From JADCCX01 sp051649305 (GTDB taxonomy: Bacteria; Pseudomonadota; Alphaproteobacteria; Rhizobiales; Beijerinckiaceae): a stretch of DNA of 64,000 bases. The position numbers and the translations under genes were made by a program. This document shows positions 35,323 to 44,019 of this stretch, piece after piece. The first letter of the stretch is position 1. Each line of letters opens with the position of its first letter. The notes under the pieces are model-generated. The model did no database searches. It saw only the letters and a program-made list of their open reading frames with translations, and had not been told where the DNA came from. Location of the stretch: contig JBOFGV010000090.1 of the NCBI GenBank assembly GCA_051649305.1, positions 38,441 to 102,440 on the forward strand, in the 5' to 3' direction.

Positions 35323-36356
35323 ACAATCTTGATGCTTGTTCCGCGTTCAGCGGATTCTTGAATGGCGGATACAACCTTGAGGGTCATCAGGCCTTCCAGG
35401 CCAGAAACCAGTGGCTGCTCCTCGCCATGGATAACCTTGCAGAACTGCTTGATTTGCAGGTGCAACGGATCTTCGTGCGCAGCTGTCAGCCGCTCTGTGC
35501 GGAAGGGCTGCCACCAGCTGCGCGCGCCCTCGTTGGACCAAAGCTCAAGGCGCGGAATGGACAGGGAACCGTGGGTTCCGCCTATGGTGTAGCAGGATTG
35601 GTCGGTCTGCGGATAAGCCGGGTTTTCGCCGGTCGTCTGCTCCCAGCTCCATGGGGCTACGATGGTGTCGCTGGCATTGACTGTGCCCAGCGCTCCATTG
35701 GCAAATTTCAGGATGACAACTGTTGTTTCATCCACGGCAAATTGGCGTACGGCATTGGATTGAAAAGCCTGTACTTCGACAACCTCTCCACAGAGATAAC
35801 GCAGCAGATCGATATCGTGGATCATGTTGAGAAGAACCGGACCTGCCCCCTTTTCGCGACGCCAGGCGGTATCAAAGTAGTCATCCGGCTTCATCAGCCA
35901 GAACGTGGCCTGCACGCTGACAAGAGTGCCAAGACGCCCTTCATCGATGATTGCCTTGGCCCGCTGGACCATCGGGTTGTGACGGCGGTGATGCCCTGTC
36001 AGCAACGGCACACCCGCCTTTGCAGCAGCCGCAACAAGCTGTTCGCCACCAGCAATAGTGTCCGCAACCGGCTTTTCGATGAGAGCAGGAATGCCTGCCG
36101 CGATGGCTGCCAAACCATGCTCGACATGGAGCTGGTTGGGTGTCGCAATAATCATCCCATCTGGCTTTCCGGATGCCAGCATGGAGGCAAAATCAGCAAA
36201 CCACGGAACTTGATGTCTGGCCGCAAGTTCGCGGCTGGCAGGCGTTGTGTCGACGATGGAGTGAAGGGCAGCGTCAGGATCAGCCAGGATATGGGCAATG
36301 TGCCGCTGGCCAATCTGGCCAGCTCCCACCACGGCAATCTGCGTTATCCTGCCCAT
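35319..36356 (-). CDS. Gfo/Idh/MocA family oxidoreductase
   Basis: NAD(P)-dependent dehydrogenase of 345 residues with the Rossmann motif AVVGAGQIGQRHI at the N-terminus, the catalytic-lysine motif EKPVAD near 95 and MIHDIDLLRYL around 180. Family members act on inositol and other polyols or sugar-like rings. Embedded in the operon aroQ-gfo-aroE-quiC with 4-base overlap to the next gene, so it probably oxidises quinate, shikimate or a related cyclitol; substrate is inferred from context only. Confidence 0.85.
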   Translation of the reverse strand: MGRITQIAVVGAGQIGQRHIAHILADPDAALHSIVDTTPASRELAARHQVPWFADFASMLASGKPDGMIIATPNQLHVEHGLAAIAAGIPALIEKPVADTIAGGEQLVAAAAKAGVPLLTGHHRRHNPMVQRAKAIIDEGRLGTLVSVQATFWLMKPDDYFDTAWRREKGAGPVLLNMIHDIDLLRYLCGEVVEVQAFQSNAVRQFAVDETTVVILKFANGALGTVNASDTIVAPWSWEQTTGENPAYPQTDQSCYTIGGTHGSLSIPRLELWSNEGARSWWQPFRTERLTAAHEDPLHLQIKQFCKVIHGEEQPLVSGLEGLMTLKVVSAIQESAERGTSIKIV

Positions 36357-36365
36357 AATCTTGTG

Positions 36366-36815
36366 TTACTTCTTTGCGCCTGCAATGAGATGGGCCAGAC
36401 GCTCCACGCCCAGCACATACCCTTGCGTACCGCATCCCGCGATCACGCCATCTGCCCGTAACGAGACATAGGAGTGATGGCGGAAGCTCTCACGCTTGTG
36501 GACATTCGAGATGTGGACCTCGATCACCGGATGATCAAACGTGTTGAGCGCATCCAGAATGGCGACCGACGTATGGGTGAAGGCGGCTGGATTGATCACG
36601 ATGCCGGCGGCCGTTTCGCGCGCCTCGTGAATCCAGTCGATCAGTTCATATTCGCGGTTGGACTGGTGAAACCGGATATCCAGCTTGTGGGCCGCTGCAG
36701 CCTTGCGGCAGGCAGCCTCCACATCTGCCATGGTCTCGCGACCGTAGATTTCCGGCTGCCTTTTGCCCAGCAGGTTGAGGTTGGGTCCGTTGAGAATGAA
36801 AATCGTTCGCGCCAT
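36366..36815 (-). CDS. aroQ: 3-dehydroquinate dehydratase, type II
   Basis: Dehydrates 3-dehydroquinate to 3-dehydroshikimate. The 149-residue dodecamer-type enzyme has FILNGPNLNLLGKRQPEIYG with the catalytic Tyr, INPAAFTHTSVA, and EVHISNVHKRESFRHHSY. Type II enzymes act in biosynthesis or quinate breakdown; the operon with quiC points to breakdown. Leads the four-gene minus-strand operon, whose promoter should lie in 36816-37079. Confidence 0.92.
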   Translation of the reverse strand: MARTIFILNGPNLNLLGKRQPEIYGRETMADVEAACRKAAAAHKLDIRFHQSNREYELIDWIHEARETAAGIVINPAAFTHTSVAILDALNTFDHPVIEVHISNVHKRESFRHHSYVSLRADGVIAGCGTQGYVLGVERLAHLIAGAKK

Positions 36816-37079
36816 GGCAAGCCCTTTCCTTGTTACGATGCGGGAAACGGCTGGAACAAAAGTTGGTCCGACCGAATCAATTCGCCCGGACCAACGTAAT
36901 GCTTGCTACCTGCGGGGCAACAAACGCCTCAAAGCCAGTTCATCCTGATCTTCTTGATGTTCGTCGGCTCTCTTGCGGAGCTTCGACTCAAAATGGTCCA
37001 TGCGGTTCAATTCGTCAAGACAAATTTAACCGCGTAGTTCATTCAAACGATGTGATGCAGTTGGCCGCTGTCGAGACGT

Positions 37080-37982
37080 TCATGTCCTCCTGTCACCTGC
37101 GGCAAGATTGTCCCATAACCGCGAAACAGCCACGTTTCGGCTTTTCTTCAGGCGAAACGCGTTGATTGTCAGTGGCATTGACCACTCATCACCCCCTGCT
37201 GCAACAAGCTGGTTGCCATGGGCGGATACAGTGGATTGTGTCAGCCAGGCGACACCCTGCCCTTCGAGTGCAACAGCATGAAGTGCATCTGCCATGTCCG
37301 TTTCCAGCAAACGGACACCGTTGAGAGGCTTTGCAGCACTTTCAATGATCAAATCGACAAGGCGGGCAAAATAGACGCCCGGTGAATACATGAGGAGGGG
37401 CACAGGCCGTCCCTCACGACCGGGGAAATGAAACTGCGGTGACGTTGCTGGGTTGGCAGACATCCACGGCCTGAGAACATCAGTGCCAATCGTCAAACGC
37501 TCGAACTCACTGGGATCGAGATGCACAGGCTGCTGCGCAGTTTCATGGCAAATCATGATGTCTGCTGCCCCCGAAACAAGCGATGTTGTCAGGTCATGCA
37601 CATTGCCATGAAGCAGGCTGCAGCTGAGGCGCGTTTTGGCTGACCATGCTTTCCACCATTTGGGAAACAACGCGGTTGAGATGAGATACGGCAAGGCGAT
37701 TCGCACATGATCGCGGCCAAAGACCGGACGCCCGTCCAACTCGCCACGCGCATCCATCAGGCGCGCCAGCACTTCACCCGCGTGAACACGGAACTGCTCA
37801 CCGGACTGTGTCAATATTGGCGGATATTCGCTGCGGTCGATCAGGGCCGTGCCAGCCCAGGCTTCAAGGGACTGGATGCGCCTGCTGAAGGCCGCCTGTG
37901 ACGCGTTGCGGCGTGATGCAGCCCGGGTGAAGTTGCGCGTTTCTGCCAATGTCAGGAAATCCTGCAACCATCTTGTGTCCAT
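37080..37982 (-). CDS. LysR-type transcriptional regulator
   Basis: A 300-residue regulator. The winged helix-turn-helix spans about 4-60 (WLQDFLTLAETRNFTRAASR; SRRIQSLEAWAGTALIDR), followed by the LysR effector domain. Its recognition helix region resembles the HypT (YjiE) subgroup. It is divergent from dgcN with a T-N11-A palindrome in the 190-base gap, so control of dgcN-dgcA-aapJQM is likely; it also lies upstream of aroQ on the same strand, 264 bases away, so a role in the quinate operon cannot be excluded. Confidence 0.9.
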   Translation of the reverse strand: MDTRWLQDFLTLAETRNFTRAASRRNASQAAFSRRIQSLEAWAGTALIDRSEYPPILTQSGEQFRVHAGEVLARLMDARGELDGRPVFGRDHVRIALPYLISTALFPKWWKAWSAKTRLSCSLLHGNVHDLTTSLVSGAADIMICHETAQQPVHLDPSEFERLTIGTDVLRPWMSANPATSPQFHFPGREGRPVPLLMYSPGVYFARLVDLIIESAAKPLNGVRLLETDMADALHAVALEGQGVAWLTQSTVSAHGNQLVAAGGDEWSMPLTINAFRLKKSRNVAVSRLWDNLAAGDRRT

Positions 37983-38036
37983 TGCCGTGGCTCCTGTGGG
38001 ACTGTGTGCAAACAGGAATAGCAGGGATCAAACTCT

Positions 38037-38055
38037 CGATGCAAATTTTGCATCG
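38037..38055. promoter_or_regulatory. LysR-type operator palindrome upstream of dgcN
   Basis: Perfect inverted repeat CGATGCAAA-T-TTTGCATCG (9-base arms), containing the LysR box form T-N11-A (TGCAAATTTTGCA). It lies 54 bases upstream of the LysR start and about 119 bases upstream of dgcN, the usual place for the recognition site of a divergent LysR regulator. Confidence 0.75.
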
Positions 38056-38173
38056 GCAAGGACCGGAATCCTCTGTTTCCTCCCCAAGCTTTGGCAAGGG
38101 GATGCAGCAGTTGCATTGGCAACCGGATGAGAAATACAGGCATGTTATGACATCAAATTTTGCGAGGCATGCC

Positions 38174-39196
38174 ATGCAGATCAACCCTCCCTACCTGATG
38201 TTTCTCGGTGATGTTCACGATCAACTGGCTGCCAAGACAGCACAGGGAATCGCTGACTGGCGTCCGGAATGGTGCGTTGGCCAGATGCGGCTTGAAGGCT
38301 GCAAGGCTGATCTCGGCCTGCCGGAAATGACCGTGGCTCAAGCAGCAGCAAAAGGCGTCAAAACCATGGTTGTCGGCGTGGCCAATGCCGGCGGCGTTCT
38401 GCCCGCGCACTGGAGCGCCAGCATCGTCAGCGCCATTAAGGCAGGGTTTGATATCGCAAGCGGCCTGCACATGCGGCTGGGCGACAATCCAGCCATTCGG
38501 GCCGCTGCCGACAAGCATGGCAGCAAGCTCTTCGATGTTCGCCACTCAGACCAGAAGTTTGACACCGGCAAGGGTACAAAGCGCCCCGGCCTGCGCCTGC
38601 TCACGGTTGGCACGGATTGCTCCGCTGGCAAGAAATACACTGCACTGGCTCTTGAGAAAGACATGCGTGCCAGAGGCTATGATGCCGATTTCCGGGCAAC
38701 CGGGCAGACCGGTGTTTTCATCTCAGGCCGCGGCGTGGCGATTGACGCCGTGGTGGCCGATTTCATTTCAGGTGCCGTCGAGTGGATTGCCCCCGCCGCA
38801 GCGCCCGGCCACTGGGATCTGATCGAAGGCCAAGGCTCCCTGTTCCATCCCTCGTTTGCGGGCGTAACCATGGGCTTGCTGCACGGTTCTCAGCCTGATG
38901 CCTTTGTGGTCTGCCATGAACCGACACGCACGAAAATGCGCGGTGTCCAACATCCGCTTCCTTCCATTGCCGAAGTGATTGACCTGACGATCCGATGCGG
39001 ACGCCTGACCAATCCTGAAATCCGTTGCGCAGGCATCGCGGTCAATACGCAGGCGCTAACCGAGGCAGACGCGCTGGCGTATCTTGCCAAAACCGGCAAT
39101 GAGCACGGCCTGATCTGTGTAGATCCTGTCCGCTTCGGGGTCAGCACACTCGTTGATCAATTGCTCAAGGATTATCCAGAAAGCGCCTTGCGATAA
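38174..39196 (+). CDS. dgcN: DUF1611 family protein, predicted D-glutamate N-acetyltransferase DgcN
   Basis: A 340-residue P-loop-type DUF1611 protein. Motifs: VGVANAGGVLP (about 75-85), the phosphate-loop-like VGTDCSAGKKYTALAL (about 148-163), the GQTGVFISG segment and IEGQGSLFHPSFAG. DUF1611 proteins paired with an enolase-superfamily epimerase are known as DgcN/DgcA, which acetylate D-glutamate and then racemise N-acetyl-D-glutamate. I chose the ATG at 38174 (MQINPPYL), preceded by GCGAGGC; an in-frame ATG at 38147 would add nine residues. First gene of dgcN-dgcA-aapJQM. Confidence 0.82.
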   Translation: MQINPPYLMFLGDVHDQLAAKTAQGIADWRPEWCVGQMRLEGCKADLGLPEMTVAQAAAKGVKTMVVGVANAGGVLPAHWSASIVSAIKAGFDIASGLHMRLGDNPAIRAAADKHGSKLFDVRHSDQKFDTGKGTKRPGLRLLTVGTDCSAGKKYTALALEKDMRARGYDADFRATGQTGVFISGRGVAIDAVVADFISGAVEWIAPAAAPGHWDLIEGQGSLFHPSFAGVTMGLLHGSQPDAFVVCHEPTRTKMRGVQHPLPSIAEVIDLTIRCGRLTNPEIRCAGIAVNTQALTEADALAYLAKTGNEHGLICVDPVRFGVSTLVDQLLKDYPESALR

Positions 39197-39222
39197 CCTG
39201 CAACCCGTTGAATGATCAGACC

Positions 39223-40221
39223 ATGACAAATCAATTGCCTGCCTTGAAGCTCACCATTGCGGTGGAGCGCTTTCCTATAGCCGGAACGTTCACGATTTCC
39301 CGTGGCAGCCGCACAGAAGCTGTTGTGGTTACTGCGACAGTTTCGGATGGCACGCGCCAAGGCATAGGCGAGTGTGTGCCCTATGCGCGCTATGGCGAAA
39401 CAATCGAAAGTGTCGTCGCCCAGCTGGAGACAGCTCTGCCTGTTGTTTCAAAAGGCGGAACGCACAATGACCTCATCGCTTGCCTCCCGGCAGGCGCAGC
39501 ACGCAATGCGCTGGACTGTGCAATCTGGGATTATCGCGCCAAAACCTCCGGAAAACGTGTCTGGGATCTGATTGGCTTGAAACCACCCGCTGCTGTGACG
39601 ACCTGCTACACACTGAGCGTTGGCACACCAGAGAGCATGCATGCAGCCGCTGTTGCCGCAAGCCATCGCCCGCTTCTCAAGGTCAAGCTGGCTGGTGAAG
39701 GCGACCCGGAACGCATTGCCGCAGTGCGCAGGGGTGCTCCACAGTCTCGGCTCGTTGTCGATGCCAACGAGGCATGGACAACTGATAACCTTGCCACCAA
39801 TGCAGCGGCCTGTGCCAAGGCTGGTGTTGAACTGATTGAACAGCCCCTGCCCGCCAAGCAGGATGAACCCTTGCAGGACTTTAAATCCCCCGTCCGGCTC
39901 TGCGCTGATGAAAGCGTGCACACGCGGGATACGCTTGATGTTGTTGCCAAACGCTACAGCGCCATCAACATCAAGCTCGATAAAACCGGCGGATTGTCTG
40001 AAGCCATCGCCATGGTTCAGGCCGCGCAAAGCCTCAAGCTTGATATCATGGTTGGTTGCATGGTCGGCACATCGCTTGCCATGGCACCCGCGATGCTGAT
40101 TGCCAGCAGTGCCCGGTTTGTCGATCTCGATGGACCGCTGTTGCTGGCGCGGGACCGGGAGCCGGGATTGCTGTTTGAGGGAAGCACTGTCCATCCGCCT
40201 GAAGCCGCGCTTTGGGGTTGA
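39223..40221 (+). CDS. dgcA: Enolase-superfamily epimerase, predicted N-acetyl-D-glutamate racemase DgcA
   Basis: A 332-residue muconate-lactonising-type enolase-superfamily enzyme, formerly called dipeptide epimerase. Catalytic layout is complete: KVKLA (Lys pair near 151-153), metal ligands in VDANEAW, IEQPLP and CADES, and the second-side Lys in NIKLDKTGG. Following dgcN by 26 bases, the expected reaction is racemisation of N-acetyl-D-glutamate to the L form, feeding arginine/glutamate metabolism. Dipeptide epimerase remains the alternative. ATG at 39223 is preferred over a TTG five codons earlier. Confidence 0.82.
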   Translation: MTNQLPALKLTIAVERFPIAGTFTISRGSRTEAVVVTATVSDGTRQGIGECVPYARYGETIESVVAQLETALPVVSKGGTHNDLIACLPAGAARNALDCAIWDYRAKTSGKRVWDLIGLKPPAAVTTCYTLSVGTPESMHAAAVAASHRPLLKVKLAGEGDPERIAAVRRGAPQSRLVVDANEAWTTDNLATNAAACAKAGVELIEQPLPAKQDEPLQDFKSPVRLCADESVHTRDTLDVVAKRYSAINIKLDKTGGLSEAIAMVQAAQSLKLDIMVGCMVGTSLAMAPAMLIASSARFVDLDGPLLLARDREPGLLFEGSTVHPPEAALWG

Positions 40222-40311
40222 CAGACCGAGCTTAGCAAACACCAATACCGTTCAAGGCGTTTGAACCACCATTTGGCCCGGAAAGCCGAATTTATCAGGG
40301 AGAATACTGCT

Positions 40312-41337
40312 ATGAAGACGAAAATCATTCTGGCTGCGCTTGCAGCCACAGTCAGCGGGGCGTCTGCCCAAACGCTGTCACCCAGCCCAACGCTTGATTT
40401 GATCAGAACCAGAGGCGCCATCGAATGCGGTGTGCACCTTGGTTTGCCAGGCTTCTCCTTCGCCAATGACAAGGGCGAGTGGACCGGCCTTGATGTCGAC
40501 TATTGCAAGGCGCTGGCCGCCGCTGTTCTGGGCGATGCCACCAAGGTGAAGTTCACCCCAACCTCGGTGCAACAGCGCTGGCCCATTTTGCAGTCGGGTC
40601 AGGTTGACCTCCTTTCGCGCAATTCCACCATCACCTTCTCGCGCAATGCCTCGCTCGGCCTGCACTTCCAGGGCATCAACTTCTACGAAGGTCAGACCTT
40701 CATCGTGCGCAAAGCCACCAATGCCAAGGCGGCGAAGGATCTTGATGGCGCATCCATCTGCGTGGCTGCTGGCTCAACAGAAGAAAAAAATGCTGCTGAC
40801 TGGTTCCGCGAGCGGAGCCTGAAGGTCACCATCACCAACTTCCAGAAGAACGATGACGCCATTGCTGCCTATGATGCCGGACGCTGCGATGCGTACACCG
40901 CAGGCATTGGTGCGCTTGCCGGTCAGCGCGCGAAACTGAAGGCGCCAGCTGATCACGTCATCCTCGCCGAGCCTATCTCCAACGATCCGCAAGGTCCTGT
41001 CACGCGTTGGGGTGATGACCGCTGGCAGACAACAGTGCGCTGGGTTCTCAACGGCATGATTGCTGCTGAAATGCTGGGCGTGACCTCGAAGAACGTCGAC
41101 GATATGAAGGCCAACTCCAAGAATGCGGAAGTGCGCCGTCTGCTGGGTGCTGAAGGCAACTTTGGCGCAATGCTCGGCCTTTCCAATGACTGGATGTACA
41201 ACGCCATCAAGCAGGTTGGAAACTACGGCGAAAGCTATGATCGCACAGTGGGCAAGGACTCTCCCCTGAAGATCGAGCGTGGCCAGAACCAGCTCTGGAC
41301 CAAGGGCGGATTGCTGTTCACACCACCGTTCCAGTGA
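40312..41337 (+). CDS. aapJ: Amino-acid ABC transporter substrate-binding protein (AapJ family)
   Basis: Periplasmic binding protein of 341 residues with a signal peptide (KTKIILAALAATVSGASAQ). It has the SBP family 3 fold: GVHLGLPGFSFAND, GLDVDYCKALAAAV, WPILQSGQVDLLSRNSTIT and the AapJ-type C-terminus QVGNYGESYDRTVG and LLFTPPFQ. Good SD (CAGGGAGAA) before the ATG at 40312. In Rhizobium the Aap system takes up many amino acids; in this operon, behind dgcN-dgcA, D-glutamate is the likely ligand (inference). Confidence 0.88.
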   Translation: MKTKIILAALAATVSGASAQTLSPSPTLDLIRTRGAIECGVHLGLPGFSFANDKGEWTGLDVDYCKALAAAVLGDATKVKFTPTSVQQRWPILQSGQVDLLSRNSTITFSRNASLGLHFQGINFYEGQTFIVRKATNAKAAKDLDGASICVAAGSTEEKNAADWFRERSLKVTITNFQKNDDAIAAYDAGRCDAYTAGIGALAGQRAKLKAPADHVILAEPISNDPQGPVTRWGDDRWQTTVRWVLNGMIAAEMLGVTSKNVDDMKANSKNAEVRRLLGAEGNFGAMLGLSNDWMYNAIKQVGNYGESYDRTVGKDSPLKIERGQNQLWTKGGLLFTPPFQ

Positions 41338-41432
41338 GTTGAACTGTCAGTCTGAACTTTTGCTGCTCCGGAGCGTTTGTTCCGGAGTGGCAGCTTGCCC
41401 CTTGCCATCTTTCCAGCGGTTAGAGCTTTGTC

Positions 41433-42596
41433 ATGACCAGCCTTGTAAAACTGCTGAACAACGGCCGGGTGCGTGACGGCATCTATCAGGCCGGTGCTGT
41501 GCTGGGTCTGGTTGCGCTCACCATCTTTTTCGTGCGCAACGCCTCTGAGAACATGGTCAAGGCGGGCATCGCCTCGGGCTTTGACTTTCTGGGGCGCAGC
41601 TCCGGCATTGAAGTGCCCTTTGTTCTCAATGGCTACACGGCGCAGGATACAGTCCTCTCGCTGTTCTGGACAGGCGTGGTCAACACGTTGTTTGTTTCGC
41701 TGATAGCGATGGTGCTGGCCACTCTTCTCGGCTTTCTGCTCGGTTTGGCGCGCCTGTCGTCGCATTGGCTCGTGTCGACACTGGCAGGAGCCTATGTCGA
41801 GTTCGTCCGCAACATTCCGCTGCTGTTCTTCGTGCTGTTCTGGTATTTCGGCGTCATCGCCGCCTTGCCCCAGCCGCGAGACAGCATCAGCTTTTTTCAG
41901 ACAGCGTTCCTCAACAACCGTGGCCTTACCATTCCAGTGGCCAACAATCCCGCTGTCTTCAGCTGGGCAGCGATCGCTATTCTGGTTTCCGCCTGCCTGT
42001 TCCTGATTTTCAGGCGGCATGTGGGTAAGGTGAAGGAGGCGACCGGCAAGGACGGGCCTTTGATCAAAGTGGGTGTCCTGCTTTTGCTGGCGGTTCCTGT
42101 TGTTGCCATCGTTGCGGCGAGCGCCTCAACCAGCTGGAGCATCCCTGCCTTGCGTGGCTTCAACTATCGCGGTGGCTTTGTGATTATTCCTGAATTCGTG
42201 GCGCTGCTGGCCGCACTCGTCACCTACACCGCAGGCTTCATTGCGGAAATCGTGCGCGGCGGCATCCAGTCCGTGGTCAAAGGCCAGCGCGAGGCTGCAG
42301 CGGCCCTTGGCCTGAAACCAGGCCAAACACTGCGCTTTGTGGTGATCCCGCAGGCCATGCGCGTGATGATACCGCCCATGACCAGCCAGTATCTCAACGT
42401 GCTGAAAAACTCATCCTTCGGCGCAGCCATTGCCTACCCCGATGTCGTCAGCCTGTTTATGGGATCGGCCTTGAACAACACTGGCCAAGCCATCGAGATC
42501 ATCGCCATGACACTCGCGGTCTATCTCGTGATCGGTCTCGCGGTTTCTGCCCTGATGAACTGGTACAATGCCAGCAAGGCCTTGGTGACACGATGA
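41433..42596 (+). CDS. aapQ: Amino-acid ABC transporter permease (AapQ family)
   Basis: Inner-membrane permease of 387 residues, an extended HisM-type subunit. N-terminal membrane helix, a periplasmic insertion, then the permease core with YVEFVRNIPLLFFVLFWYF and the ATPase-contact EAA loop GQREAAAALGLKPGQTLRFV. Partner of the next gene, with which it overlaps by 4 bases. No promoter is evident between it and aapJ (95-base gap). Confidence 0.9.
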   Translation: MTSLVKLLNNGRVRDGIYQAGAVLGLVALTIFFVRNASENMVKAGIASGFDFLGRSSGIEVPFVLNGYTAQDTVLSLFWTGVVNTLFVSLIAMVLATLLGFLLGLARLSSHWLVSTLAGAYVEFVRNIPLLFFVLFWYFGVIAALPQPRDSISFFQTAFLNNRGLTIPVANNPAVFSWAAIAILVSACLFLIFRRHVGKVKEATGKDGPLIKVGVLLLLAVPVVAIVAASASTSWSIPALRGFNYRGGFVIIPEFVALLAALVTYTAGFIAEIVRGGIQSVVKGQREAAAALGLKPGQTLRFVVIPQAMRVMIPPMTSQYLNVLKNSSFGAAIAYPDVVSLFMGSALNNTGQAIEIIAMTLAVYLVIGLAVSALMNWYNASKALVTR

Positions 42597-43687
42597 CCAC
42601 ACCGGTCCTTTCCTCTGAACCTATGCGCAATCCTGCAGGCATTGCCACCCGCTCTGTCTGGCGAGACAGGCTGTTTTCGACGCCGCTCAACAGCGCCATT
42701 TCGATCGTTATCATCGGGCTGCTGGCGTGGATTTTGATACCCATGCTGCGCTGGGCAACGATTGACGCCAGTTGGGTTGGCAGCACCAAGGCTGATTGTG
42801 TGGCCGGTGGTGCGTGCTGGGTATTCGTAAAAGCCCGCTTCATGCAGTTCATGGTCGGGCTTTATCCAGACGCCGAGCGCTGGCGTACCTTGCTCTGGGC
42901 CATCCTGATCATTGGCGCAATCCCCGCTGTTTTGATGTCGCCACAACGCTACCGGTTGAAAATTGCCCTTGCGCTGCTGGTTGTTCTGCCACCTCTCGGT
43001 ATCTGGCTGCTGGCCGGTGGCTTTGGCCTCAAACCCGTGGAAACACGCGACTGGGGTGGGTTGATGCTCACCATCTTCATCTCGATTTACTCCGCCCTGA
43101 TTGCCATTCCGCTTGGTATCCTGCTGGCACTGGGTCGACAGTCCCGCCTGCCCTTGATCCGGCTTCTCTCGGTCATCTTCATCGAGTTCTGGCGCGGTGT
43201 GCCCATCATCGCGGTGATCTTTCTGGCTTCGCTTTTACTGCCGCTGATCATGCCATCAGGCGTGGGCGTGGACAGGTTGGCGCGTGCCGTGATTGGACTT
43301 GGCTTTGTCATCGCCGCCTATATGGCTGAAGCTGTGCGTGGTGGCCTGCAAGCCCTTCCCAAGGGGCAAGCTGAGGCTGCTACAGCCCTAGGCCTCAGCT
43401 ACTGGAAGACCACATGGTTTATCGTGCTGCCACAGGCGCTGCGCATATCGTTGCCCGCCATGACCAATGAATTCATTGCACTGGTAAAGAACACCACGCT
43501 TGTGCTCGTTGTTTCCATTCTGGACCTTTTGGGCGTCGCACAAGCGTCCCTCGCAGACCCCAACTGGGTTGGCATGAACATGGAGGCCTATGTCTTCTCG
43601 GGGGCGATCTACTGGATCCTCTGCTTCGCCATCTCACGCTGGAGCCGAAACCTGGAGATCAGGTTGGCGAAAGCGACGGAGCGGTAA
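42593..43687 (+). CDS. aapM: Amino-acid ABC transporter permease (AapM family)
   Basis: Second permease subunit, 364 residues, with FIEFWRGVPIIAVIFLASLLLP and the EAA loop KGQAEAATALGLSYWKTTW near the C-terminal half. It should pair with AapQ to form the channel. The start is the ATG at 42593 overlapping the aapQ stop. Normally aapP (the ATPase) follows at once; here about 300 bases of repeat and terminator follow instead, so the ATPase must come from elsewhere. Confidence 0.9.
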   Translation: MTTPVLSSEPMRNPAGIATRSVWRDRLFSTPLNSAISIVIIGLLAWILIPMLRWATIDASWVGSTKADCVAGGACWVFVKARFMQFMVGLYPDAERWRTLLWAILIIGAIPAVLMSPQRYRLKIALALLVVLPPLGIWLLAGGFGLKPVETRDWGGLMLTIFISIYSALIAIPLGILLALGRQSRLPLIRLLSVIFIEFWRGVPIIAVIFLASLLLPLIMPSGVGVDRLARAVIGLGFVIAAYMAEAVRGGLQALPKGQAEAATALGLSYWKTTWFIVLPQALRISLPAMTNEFIALVKNTTLVLVVSILDLLGVAQASLADPNWVGMNMEAYVFSGAIYWILCFAISRWSRNLEIRLAKATER

Positions 43688-43784
43688 ATAGCTTCATTTG
43701 AGTCTAGCGCGGCTGAAAGCGTTTACTCCTCCTCAGAAGGAGATCCCCCCAACCAAATTGGGAAAGCGATTGAAAAAGTCCGCT

Positions 43785-43914
43785 GTCGTCTTTGCGAGGG
43801 CCAAACCGACGAAGCAATCCATCTTGCAATGGCCAAAACAAGCACACGACGTGCAGAACCCGCGCCATACTTGGCAATCTTTTGACTGGATTGCTTCACT
43901 GCGTTCGCAATGAC
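43785..43914. repeat. Intergenic inverted repeat, family 2, copy 2
   Basis: Arms GTCGTCTTTGCGAGGGCCAA...GAAGCAATCC and GGATTGCTTCACTGCGTTCG followed by CAATGAC flank a longer centre of about 65 bases. The right arm is near-identical to that of copy 1 (19983-20075); the left arm is diverged. Sits where aapP would be expected. Confidence 0.82.
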
Positions 43915-43965
43915 GGATGAGTAAAATTGTCTTTTTCTTTCAATAGCCACCAAAAGCGAGGCACA

Positions 43966-43992
43966 AAAAACCGGGCACAAGGCCCGGTTTTT
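43966..43992. terminator. Bidirectional terminator between aapM and the FadL gene
   Basis: Stem AAAAACCGGGC/GCCCGGTTTTT with a 5-base loop, between convergent genes. Good A- and T-tracts on both sides. Confidence 0.9.
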
Positions 43993-44019
43993 CTTCAAGT
44001 TCCGGATGTTATCCGAAAA

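Noticed and set aside
36816..37079. Hidden gene between aroQ and LysR
   Set aside because: Frames here are short, without ribosome sites; the region is more likely the aroQ promoter.
39223..40221. Muconate cycloisomerase
   Set aside because: The KxK and D-E-D layout fits the epimerase branch, and pairing with the DUF1611 gene favours DgcA.
43723..43998. 91-codon minus-strand frame
   Set aside because: It starts inside the terminator and runs through the family 2 repeat; the protein is a translation of repeat DNA.
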